Below, piece after piece: positions 7,318-12,639 of a DNA stretch of 12,639 nucleotides (position 1 is the first letter of the stretch; each line of letters starts with the position of its first letter). The notes beneath the pieces were generated by a model. It made no database searches, was not told the DNA's origin, and saw only the letters and a program-made list of their open reading frames with translations. A program made the position numbers and the translations under genes. Where the stretch lies: positions 1-12,639 of the forward strand of contig DATCZA010000071.1 of NCBI GenBank assembly GCA_036526135.1, in the 5' to 3' direction. The DNA comes from UBA2965 sp036526135. Its GTDB lineage: Bacteria > Pseudomonadota > Gammaproteobacteria > Pseudomonadales > Azotimanducaceae.

Positions 7318-7791
7318 TCAGCCCTGCATCTGGGACTGGATGTAATTCTCGACGCCGGTCTTGGCGATCAGGTCGAGCTGGGTTTCGATCCAGTCTACGT
7401 GCTCTTCCTCCGATGACAGGATGTCGCGAAAGAGCTGTCGGCTGACGTAGTCGCCAACGTGCTCGCAGTGAGCGATGGCCTCACGCAGCATGGGAATCGC
7501 TTCGAGTTCGAGTTTTAGGTCGCACTCGAGGATCTCCTTCACGTCCTGACCGATGTAGAGCTTGCCGAGGTCCTGCAGGTTCGGCAGCCCTTCCAGGAAC
7601 AGGATGCGCTCCATCAGCGCATCGGCATGCTTCATCTCGTCTATGGACTCCTCTTTCTCATGAGCGGCGATCCGATGCATCCCCCAGTCTTCGAACATCT
7701 TTGCGTGGAGAAAGTACTGATTGATGGCCGTGAGCTCGTTTCTCAATACCTGATTGAGGTGAACGATGACGTCGCTGTCGATGGGCTTCAT
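7318..7791 (-). CDS. bfr: Bacterioferritin, heme-containing iron-storage protein (157 aa)
   Basis: Bacterioferritin forms a 24-subunit shell that oxidises Fe(II) at a di-iron centre and stores Fe(III) mineral; heme sits between subunit pairs and helps release electrons for iron mobilisation. All expected residues are present: ferroxidase ligands E19, E52, H55, E95, E128 and H131, and the heme-axial Met53 in ESIDEMKHAD. The N-terminal helix NELTAINQYFLHAKMF and the RILFLEGLPNLQDLGKL block closely resemble E. coli Bfr, and the length is normal. The start at 7791 has an AGGA Shine-Dalgarno (7799-7802 on the opposite strand) 7 bases upstream. It is divergent from bfd and followed after 8 bp by the small unknown gene. 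A Fur-box-like site overlaps its candidate promoter. This is one of the surest calls in the window. Confidence 0.97.
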   Translation of the reverse strand: MKPIDSDVIVHLNQVLRNELTAINQYFLHAKMFEDWGMHRIAAHEKEESIDEMKHADALMERILFLEGLPNLQDLGKLYIGQDVKEILECDLKLELEAIPMLREAIAHCEHVGDYVSRQLFRDILSSEEEHVDWIETQLDLIAKTGVENYIQSQMQG

Positions 7792-7874
7792 GGAATGATC
7801 CTGAACCGGTTCGAAAGACGGACTATGCGGGAGCGAGTCGGACTTAGCAAGGCCGCCTCTCTCTAAGTGACTGA

Positions 7875-7904
7875 TTTATATTGAAAAGCATTCCCATCTG
7901 AAAA
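7875..7904 (-). promoter_or_regulatory. Candidate sigma-70 promoter of bfr
   Basis: Read on the - strand: TTTTCA as -35 (7899-7904), an 18-bp spacer, and TATAAA as -10 (7875-7880). The -10 matches 5 of 6 and the -35 matches 4 of 6 consensus bases. Transcription would begin roughly 75 bases before the bfr ATG. A Fur-box-like palindrome lies wholly in the spacer. Confidence 0.45.
7882..7896. promoter_or_regulatory. Fur-box-like site in the bfr promoter
   Basis: TGAAAAGCATTCCCA matches 10 of 14 defined positions of the 7-1-7 Fur consensus TGATAATNATTATCA, five in each half-site. It sits between the candidate -35 and -10 boxes of bfr, where bound Fur would block RNA polymerase. Another metal regulator with a similar palindrome is possible. 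Confidence 0.4.
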
Positions 7905-7937
7905 TACCATCCGGTTACAAACGAGAACCAAAAACTA

Positions 7938-7966
7938 TTGCAACCGAGAATGATTTGCATTTAAAT
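7938..7966 (+). promoter_or_regulatory. Candidate sigma-70 promoter of bfd
   Basis: TTGCAA (7938-7943) and TTAAAT (7961-7966) are separated by 17 bp; each matches 4 of 6 consensus bases. The start of transcription would be about 25 bases before the bfd ATG. The spacer carries the second Fur-box-like site. Confidence 0.45.
7945..7959. promoter_or_regulatory. Fur-box-like site in the bfd promoter
   Basis: Read on the - strand, TGCAAATCATTCTCG matches 10 of 14 defined positions of the 7-1-7 Fur consensus; the AAATCATTCTC core is typical of proteobacterial Fur boxes. It lies in the spacer of the candidate bfd promoter, so iron-replete Fur would be expected to repress bfd, as is known for bfd in several gammaproteobacteria. 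Confidence 0.5.
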
Positions 7967-7997
7967 CAACAGCAGTTCATCCGATCGCTCAATTGAG

Positions 7998-8183
7998 ATG
8001 TACGTCTGCCTCTGTAAAGCAGTTACCGATAAGCAAATCCACGAAGCCGTGGACGCCGGCGTTCAGACCTTCACTCAGCTCGAGGAATCCTGCGGGGCCG
8101 GCACCGGCTGCGGCCGCTGCCGCGAGGTGGCACAGGAACTCATCGATCAGCGCCTTGCCGACTCGGCGTACTACGCTGCCTGA
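7998..8183 (+). CDS. bfd: Bacterioferritin-associated ferredoxin (61 aa)
   Basis: Small [2Fe-2S] protein that docks on bacterioferritin and passes electrons through its heme to reduce stored iron, allowing Fe(II) release under iron limitation. The cluster ligands are C4 and C6 (MYVCLC) and C38 and C41 (CGRC), the same spacing as in E. coli Bfd. A further C32 in the SCGAGTGCGRC segment is frequent in relatives. The length of 61 residues is typical. The ATG at 7998 has only a weak Shine-Dalgarno (TTGAG close to the start). It is divergent from bfr with 206 bp between them, and its candidate promoter carries a Fur-box-like site, so the storage and release proteins probably respond to the same signal. 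The gene is alone; the next gene runs convergently and ends 25 bp away. Confidence 0.95.
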   Translation: MYVCLCKAVTDKQIHEAVDAGVQTFTQLEESCGAGTGCGRCREVAQELIDQRLADSAYYAA

Positions 8184-8208
8184 CTGATCCGCCGGCCCGA
8201 CCGCATTC

Positions 8209-9357
8209 TCAGATGGGATTCCGCTCGATGAGCTGGCGGGCGATGATGATTCTCTGCAGCTCGTTGGTTCCCTCGCCTATCGCCATGAGCGGCGCGTCTC
8301 GATAGTAGCGCTCGACATCGTTGTCGGGCGAGTACCCGTAAGCACCATGGATGCGCATCGCTTCCAGGGAGTTGCTGAGCGCGGCCTCCGATGCGAAGAG
8401 CTTCGCCATGCCTGCCTCGAGATCGCAGCGCTGTCCCGTATCGTAAATTCGGGCAGCCTTCTCCGTGAGCAGCCGGGCAGCCTCCACACGGGTGGCCATG
8501 TCGGCCAGCTTGATCTGAATGGCCTGATGATCGTGGATCGGCACGCCAAACGTCTGGCGCTCCTGGGCGTAGCGAAGGGCAGCCTGAAGCGAAGCATCGG
8601 CCACCCCCACCCCCCGGGCCGCAACGTTGATCCGGCCCAACGCCAGTCCCGAGAGGATCTGCTGCAGACCCCGGCCCTCACCATCGCCGACCAGGTTGGC
8701 CGCGGGCACCCGCACCCCATCAAACTGCACCTCGCCGGTGTCCACGCCGCGATAGCCGAGCTTCTTGAGCTTGGTCGCTTTGTAACCCGCGGATTTTTCG
8801 ACGATGAGCAGGCTCATGCCTCTGTGAGCCGGAACGGCATCCGGATCCGTTTTCACCAGCACGGCCAGGACGTTGCCTTCCACCGCGTTGGTGATCCACT
8901 GCTTCGTCCCGTCGATCACGTAGCTCTCCCCGTCGCGGCGGGCACGGCAACGAATGGCCTGCAGGTCGGTTCCACAGTCCGGCTCGGTGAGGGCGATCCC
9001 CCCTCGCAGCTCGCCCGTGGCCATTGCCGGGAGAAGGCGTTCCTTCATCGCCTCGGTGCCGAAACGTTGCACGGCGGCACACATGATCAGATGAGAGTTG
9101 AAGATGCCCGACACAGACATCCAGACGGCGGACACGCGCTCGACGATGAGCGCGTACACGGATGCGGTCAGTCCCAGCCCCCCATGACGCTCGTCGATGG
9201 TGGCGCCGAACAGGCCGAGCGCCTTCATCTTCTCCACTAGCTCGTGAGGATAGGCGTCTTCCTGCTCCAGCGCGCGCGCCACTGGTCGTACGTCCCGATC
9301 GAGAAACCGATCGACGGAGTCCAGCACGAGCCGGTCCTGTTCTGAGAGTTCGGCCAT
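8209..9357 (-). CDS. Acyl-CoA dehydrogenase (382 aa)
   Basis: FAD-dependent flavoenzyme that introduces an alpha-beta double bond into an acyl-CoA and passes electrons to ETF. The N-terminal helical domain is residues 1-120. The beta domain begins with the signature ALTEPDCGTDLQA (122-134), with Cys where Ala, Gly or Ser is usual, and WITNA (154-158). The C-terminal helical domain contains RQTFG (267-271), the GAYGYSPDNDVERYYRDA block and IGEGTNE with the expected catalytic Glu362. Length is normal. ATG 9357 is chosen because GAGG lies 8 bases upstream and it starts 10 bp after the upstream stop; an in-frame start at 9384 would overlap that gene and lacks this signal. Translation is probably linked to the MaoC-like gene before it. 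The chain-length class cannot be fixed from sequence: short, branched or dicarboxylic acyl-CoA are all possible. Confidence 0.92.
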   Translation of the reverse strand: MAELSEQDRLVLDSVDRFLDRDVRPVARALEQEDAYPHELVEKMKALGLFGATIDERHGGLGLTASVYALIVERVSAVWMSVSGIFNSHLIMCAAVQRFGTEAMKERLLPAMATGELRGGIALTEPDCGTDLQAIRCRARRDGESYVIDGTKQWITNAVEGNVLAVLVKTDPDAVPAHRGMSLLIVEKSAGYKATKLKKLGYRGVDTGEVQFDGVRVPAANLVGDGEGRGLQQILSGLALGRINVAARGVGVADASLQAALRYAQERQTFGVPIHDHQAIQIKLADMATRVEAARLLTEKAARIYDTGQRCDLEAGMAKLFASEAALSNSLEAMRIHGAYGYSPDNDVERYYRDAPLMAIGEGTNELQRIIIARQLIERNPI

Positions 9358-9367
9358 GACACAAGCC

Positions 9368-9886
9368 TCAATAGTCGATGGCATCGTCCACGGCGTGGCC
9401 CCGGGCCGGAATGAGCATGGCGCGCTCGAAGCTGATGACCTCCGTGCCGTCCTGCTTGATGCCGCGAGAACGGATCGTCACGATGCCCTGATTCGGGCGG
9501 GATTTGGATTCCCGGATCTCCAAAACCTCTGACTCGGCGTAAATCGTGTCGCCGACGAACACCGGCCCGCTCAGCCTGACGTTGTTCCAGCCCAGATTGG
9601 CCACCGTCTTCTGGCTGACGTCAGAGACCGACATACCAGTCACCAGAGACAGCGTCAGGCAGGAGTTGACCAGCACCCTCCCGAACTCGGAATTCGCCCC
9701 GTACTCCTTGTCGAAATGAAGCGGATGCTGGTTCATGGTCAACAGCGTGAACCAGGTGTTGTCAGTTTCAGTGATCGTCCGTCCCGGTCGATGTTCGTAC
9801 ACGTCGCCCACGGCGAAATCTTCCAGATATCGCCCGTAGGACTCTCGGAACCGCTTAGGCCCCACCGGCTTTGCCTCTGCCACCAT
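9368..9886 (-). CDS. MaoC-like hot-dog-fold hydratase/dehydratase (172 aa)
   Basis: Probable enoyl-CoA-type hydratase of the MaoC family, adding water to or removing it from a CoA thioester in the cytoplasm. The hot-dog fold is indicated by FAVGDVYEH (24-32), the active-site region LLTMNQHPLHFD (48-59) and the second strand VGDTIYAESEVLEIRES (111-127). The usual GDxNPxH motif is replaced by MNQHPLHFD, as in relatives that act on branched or dicarboxylic C4-C5 CoA esters (mesaconyl-CoA-hydratase-like), so the exact reaction is unclear. The start at 9886 is decided by a perfect AGGAGG (9895-9900 on the opposite strand) 8 bases upstream; an in-frame start at 9955 would add 23 low-complexity residues and is rejected. 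The acyl-CoA dehydrogenase gene follows 10 bp later, suggesting consecutive steps of one pathway. Confidence 0.85.
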   Translation of the reverse strand: MVAEAKPVGPKRFRESYGRYLEDFAVGDVYEHRPGRTITETDNTWFTLLTMNQHPLHFDKEYGANSEFGRVLVNSCLTLSLVTGMSVSDVSQKTVANLGWNNVRLSGPVFVGDTIYAESEVLEIRESKSRPNQGIVTIRSRGIKQDGTEVISFERAMLIPARGHAVDDAIDY

Positions 9887-9916
9887 GTTTGCCACCTCCT
9901 CGGTTGCGTCGCCCGC

Positions 9917-9952
9917 TCCCGAAGCGCGCGTTTGCCCGGCCTCGCTTCGGGA
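9917..9952. repeat. Perfect 10-bp inverted repeat (hairpin) before the MaoC-like gene
   Basis: TCCCGAAGCG (9917-9926) and CGCTTCGGGA (9943-9952) are exact reverse complements with a 16-base loop. Read on the - strand the hairpin lies between the broken FAH gene and the AGGAGG of the MaoC-like gene, ending about 17 bases before that ribosome binding site. Neither strand shows a T-run after the stem, so it is not a standard intrinsic terminator. It could be a processing or stability hairpin, or a binding site. Confidence 0.6.
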
Positions 9953-9988
9953 CAAAAGTAGAACACATTCACGACCCCGAATGACAAT

Positions 9989-10859
9989 TCAGCCGGTCCC
10001 GACCACCACCCGCTGGTCGATGGAGCCGAAGATGCTGGAGCCGTCCCGGTCGAGCATTTCGATGGTGACCCGATCCCCCGCCTGCAGGAAGGACGTCTGC
10101 GGCGCCCCATCGCGAATGGTCTCGATCATGCGCAGCTCTGCAATGCACGAGTAGCCCACGCCGCCGGCCGCGACCGAAGAGCCGCCCGTTGACATAGCTC
10201 AACAGGGGGCGATGCACTTTGTTCTCACGCCAGTCGCCGCAAAGCTCGTCGGGAGACACGGCCACCGGCGAAAACGCCGTGGCCGGCTTGGATTGATAGA
10301 AGCCGAAGCCTTTGTCCAGCTCCCCGGGTATCAGCCCGCGCAGCGAGACGTCATTGACGAGCATGAGAAGCTTTATGTGGTCACCGGCATCGACCGTCGA
10401 GGTGCCCATCTCGACGTCATCGACGATGACGGCGATCTCGGCCTCGAAATCGAGCCCCCAGTCGCTGCTCCTCACGACGATGTCATCGGTGGGCCCCAGC
10501 ATGACGTCGGATCCGCCCTGATAAATCAGAGGTTCACGCCAGAAGCTCGCGGGCATGTCGGCGCCCCGCGCGCGACGGACCAGCTCCACGTGATTGACGT
10601 AGGCACTGCCGTCCGCCCATTGGTAAGCGCGCGGCAGCGGCGCCGCGCAACGTTTGGGGACGAATGGAAACGAGGCTTCCAGGGCACCGTCGTTGAGTCG
10701 TTCGTAGACGGAGGCAAGCTTTTCAGCAACCGTACCCCATCGGTCGAGGGCGCCCTGCAACGTGGGAGCGATTTCCCCCACGCGAACCGCCCGGCTCAGA
10801 TCCCGCGAGACGACGAGGAGCTCACCATCCCGATCCTCCCCTCGCGTTGCAAGCTTCAC
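9989..10859 (-). pseudogene. Fumarylacetoacetate hydrolase family gene, frameshifted with internal deletion
   Basis: The intact parent would be the FAH-family enzyme (about 330 residues) that splits fumarylacetoacetate in tyrosine breakdown. Residues 1-230 read in one frame from a GTG at 10859: N-terminal domain MKLATRGEDRDGEL, the PRAYQWADGSAYVNHVELV block, metal-ligand candidates E139 and E141 (DFEAE), D170 (LVNDVSLR) and K191 (YQSKP), ending at SYVNGRLFGR. At 10166-10175 the family sequence jumps to another frame, continuing as VAAGGVGYSCIAELRMIETI and on to a stop at 9989. About 40 residues expected between these parts, including the GTIVGSGTVSN-type segment with an active-site Thr, are absent. 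The first frame runs on as Arg/Gly-rich nonsense to 9969. The start overlaps the HPPD stop by 4 bp (GTGA). Either a real lesion or an assembly error would explain this. Confidence 0.82.
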
Positions 10860-11938
10860 GATGGTCCTTCGATGGCCCCGCGACGAATCTGATCCCGTTC
10901 CATGGATTCGAACAGCGCCTGGAAGTTGCCTTCTCCGAACCCTTCGTCGCGTTTGCGCTCGATGAACTCGAAAAATATCGGGCCGATCAACGGCTCGGAG
11001 AAGATCTGCAGCAGCAGCCTCGGCTCACCCTCCCCCGTACTCCCATCCAACAGGATTCCACGCTGCTTGAGTTCGCCCACGGGCTCCCCGTGACCCGGAA
11101 GGCGATCTTCCAGCATGTCGTAGTAGGCGTCCGGCGGAGGCTCCATCAATGGCACCCCGGCCGCTGCCAGACGATCCAGCTTCGACGGCAGGTCCTGGCA
11201 GGCAAAAGCGATGTGCTGGATTCCCTCACCGTTGTACTGCAGAAGAAACTCTTCCACCTGCCCGTCGCCGGCTCCACGGGCTTCCTCATTGAGCGGTATC
11301 CGGATCTTGCCGTCCGGGGCGGTCATGGCCCGGGAGCTCAAGCCCGTCTGCTCACCCCGAATGTCGAAATGTCGGATCTCCTGAAAGTTGAAAAGCGTTT
11401 CGTAGAAACGGGCCCAATGATCCATCCGCCCCCGGTAGACGTTATGCGTAAGGTGATCGATGATTTCGAGACCGATACCCTCGGGAAACCGATCCACTGC
11501 GTCGAGATATTCGAAGTCGATATCGTAGATGCTGCTGCCCGGCCGATAGCGATCGATCAGGTACAGCGGTGCGCCGCCGATTCCGCGGATTGCCGGCAGG
11601 CGCAGCTCCATCGGGCCTGTGGGAATCTCGACGGGCTGGGCGCCGAGCTCCAGCGCCCGCTTGTAGGCAACGTGGGCATCGCGGACCCTGAATGCGAGAC
11701 CGCATGCCGAAGGCCCGTGCTCCTCGGCGTAGTACCAGGCAACGCTTCGCGGCTCGTAGTTGACGACGAGGTTGATCCCGCCCTGCCGCCAGAGGCGGAC
11801 GTCCTTGGAGCGATGCCGGGCAACTTCTTGAAACCCGAGCATCGCGAAGACCGGCTCGATCTGACCCGGCTGCGTTGCGGAAAACTCGACGAACTCGAAA
11901 CCGTCGAGGCCCATGGGATTGTCAACGCGGTTCGTCAT
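10856..11938 (-). CDS. hppD: 4-hydroxyphenylpyruvate dioxygenase (360 aa)
   Basis: Fe(II) enzyme that converts 4-hydroxyphenylpyruvate and O2 into homogentisate, the committed step of tyrosine catabolism. It has the two vicinal-oxygen-chelate halves: residues 1-150 (GFEFVEFSATQPG; RQGGINLVVN; DIDFEYLDAV) and 155-350. The iron ligands are H162 (IDHLTHNV), H242 (GIQHIAF) and E324 (FFEFIERK), in the positions seen in Pseudomonas HPPD. The C-terminal helix with GFGEGNFQALFESME is complete, and the length matches the family. The ATG at 11938 has AAGG immediately before it, too close for an ideal ribosome binding site. The aldolase gene ends 49 bp upstream and the FAH-family gene overlaps the HPPD stop by 4 bp. 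Homogentisate dioxygenase and maleylacetoacetate isomerase are not in the window. The gene is also called hpd in other genomes. Confidence 0.95.
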   Translation of the reverse strand: MTNRVDNPMGLDGFEFVEFSATQPGQIEPVFAMLGFQEVARHRSKDVRLWRQGGINLVVNYEPRSVAWYYAEEHGPSACGLAFRVRDAHVAYKRALELGAQPVEIPTGPMELRLPAIRGIGGAPLYLIDRYRPGSSIYDIDFEYLDAVDRFPEGIGLEIIDHLTHNVYRGRMDHWARFYETLFNFQEIRHFDIRGEQTGLSSRAMTAPDGKIRIPLNEEARGAGDGQVEEFLLQYNGEGIQHIAFACQDLPSKLDRLAAAGVPLMEPPPDAYYDMLEDRLPGHGEPVGELKQRGILLDGSTGEGEPRLLLQIFSEPLIGPIFFEFIERKRDEGFGEGNFQALFESMERDQIRRGAIEGPS

Positions 11939-11987
11939 CCTTATCGCATCGCCGTGACGGGTTCAGGCAGCTGGCCGCGCTGGCGCT

Positions 11988-12639
11988 TCAGGTTAGAGAG
12001 GCCTCGAAGATGCTTTGAATGGAGGCATCGAGCGCCGCGTCGAATTCTGCCTGGGTCTGCTGCGCGGAAAGTCCCTCCGTCAGCGCCCGCGAGAAGCTGG
12101 CGACCATCCGGTTGTTGCGGGCGAGCCGCGCATTGGCCTCCTCCCGTGAGTAGCCGCCGGAGAGCGCCACCATCCGCACCAGATTCGGATGATCGATGCA
12201 CTCCGCGTAAAAGTTGTCCGCCTCGGGCAAGGTGAGCTTGAACATTACCCTCTCCTCGGGCCTCAGGGCATCCAGGCCGGCCAAGAGAGCGCCTTTGAGA
12301 ATCTGCTCGGCTCCAGCCTTGTCCGGACAGTGAATGTCCACCTCGGGCTCGATGATGGGCACGAATCCCGCGGCGACGATTCGGCGACCGATCTCGAACT
12401 GCTGATCCACGACGGTCTTGATCCCTCCTGCGTCCGCCTGCTTGATCACCGAGCGCATCTTCGTGCCGAAGATGCCCTTTGCTTTTGCTCTGGTAAGCAG
12501 ATCGTCCAGGTCCGGCATGGGCTTCATCACCTGAACGCCCTGCGCCTCGTCCGCCAGCCCCTTGTCGACTTTGAGGATGGGTACCACGTTCTTCACGTCC
12601 CAGAGGTAGTCGGCCGTGGGGCGGCCCTCCACCTCGCGA
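11988..12639 (-). CDS. Class I fructose-bisphosphate aldolase, C-terminal part (cut by window end)
   Basis: Glycolytic/gluconeogenic enzyme that reversibly splits fructose 1,6-bisphosphate through a Schiff base. About 217 C-terminal residues are present of the ~296 usual for the bacterial Fda-type class I family; the reading frame stays open to the last base and begins with residues matching the family REVEG-x-x-TADYL. Visible landmarks: ILKVDKGLA, FGTKMR, VPIIEPEVDI with the two Glu, VMFKLTLP with the Schiff-base Lys, LSGGYSREEAN (phosphate loop) and the C-terminal FSRALTEGL. The resemblance to staphylococcal Fda is strong across the whole visible length. The start lies beyond the window. 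It precedes HPPD by 49 bp on the same strand with no clear terminator between, so the genes may be co-transcribed, although no metabolic link between the two is obvious. Confidence 0.93.
   Translation of the reverse strand, partial: REVEGRPTADYLWDVKNVVPILKVDKGLADEAQGVQVMKPMPDLDDLLTRAKAKGIFGTKMRSVIKQADAGGIKTVVDQQFEIGRRIVAAGFVPIIEPEVDIHCPDKAGAEQILKGALLAGLDALRPEERVMFKLTLPEADNFYAECIDHPNLVRMVALSGGYSREEANARLARNNRMVASFSRALTEGLSAQQTQAEFDAALDASIQSIFEASLT

Noticed and set aside
8347..9240. 297-codon + strand frame opposite the acyl-CoA dehydrogenase
   Set aside because: Its low-complexity His/Arg/Gly composition and full overlap with a gene holding all family motifs mark it as a shadow frame.
9887..9955. 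In-frame N-terminal extension of the MaoC-like protein
   Set aside because: A perfect AGGAGG at 8 bases marks the ATG at 9886, and the 23 extra residues overlap the hairpin and this ribosome binding site.
9969..10170. Programmed frameshift in the FAH-family gene
   Set aside because: A frameshift alone cannot supply the roughly 40 missing residues, and no slippery heptamer of the A/T type is seen at the join.
10212..10892. 226-codon + strand frame opposite the FAH pseudogene
   Set aside because: It does not explain the conserved FAH residues on the other strand and shows no family of its own.
10847..12235. Long + strand reading frame (462 codons) opposite HPPD and the aldolase gene
   Set aside because: It lies antisense to two strongly recognised genes, has no recognisable family motif, and such frames are common opposite GC-rich genes.

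Overview
The window is GC-rich, densely packed bacterial chromosome. The gene set points to a heterotrophic proteobacterium, most likely an aerobic gammaproteobacterium: a heme-type bacterioferritin divergent from a bacterioferritin-associated ferredoxin with Fur-box-like sites between them, MobA, a CadC-like winged-helix/TPR membrane regulator, a c-di-GMP-type protein, HPPD and CoA-linked catabolic enzymes. The taxonomic call is inference. I see no rRNA, tRNA, IS element, CRISPR array or phage gene.

Left part (1-2402, + strand): a transglutaminase-like protease-fold protein and, 9 bp later, a type-B carboxylesterase. Opposing them and ending on the adjacent base (2403-4088, - strand) is a 561-residue protein with a receiver-like N-terminus plus GGDEF and EAL domains. 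Both nucleotide domains lack key catalytic residues, so it looks like a sensor or scaffold rather than an enzyme. A 486-bp divergent intergenic region follows.

Middle (4575-8183): a membrane-anchored winged-helix regulator with a TPR periplasmic part overlaps mobA (molybdenum cofactor guanylyltransferase) by 4 bp. Convergent to these is a two-gene unit on the - strand, bfr followed 8 bp later by a small protein resembling DUF7009. Divergent from bfr is bfd on the + strand. The bfr-bfd gap holds a candidate promoter for each gene, each overlapped by a Fur-box-like palindrome, which fits iron-responsive control of iron storage (Bfr) and iron release (Bfd).

Right part (8209-12639, all - strand, transcribed right to left): class I fructose-bisphosphate aldolase (cut by the window end), 4-hydroxyphenylpyruvate dioxygenase, a broken fumarylacetoacetate hydrolase gene, a MaoC-like hydratase and an acyl-CoA dehydrogenase. 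HPPD and the FAH-family gene belong to tyrosine catabolism (first committed step and last step). The FAH gene carries an internal deletion plus frameshift that removes the segment expected to hold an active-site Thr. The MaoC/acyl-CoA dehydrogenase pair has its own strong ribosome binding site and probably acts on an unidentified short or branched acyl-CoA.

I did not find a convincing entirely new system. The points most worth checking are the broken FAH gene in an otherwise intact operon, the doubly degenerate c-di-GMP protein, the small bfr-linked protein of unknown function, and the regulator-mobA coupling.
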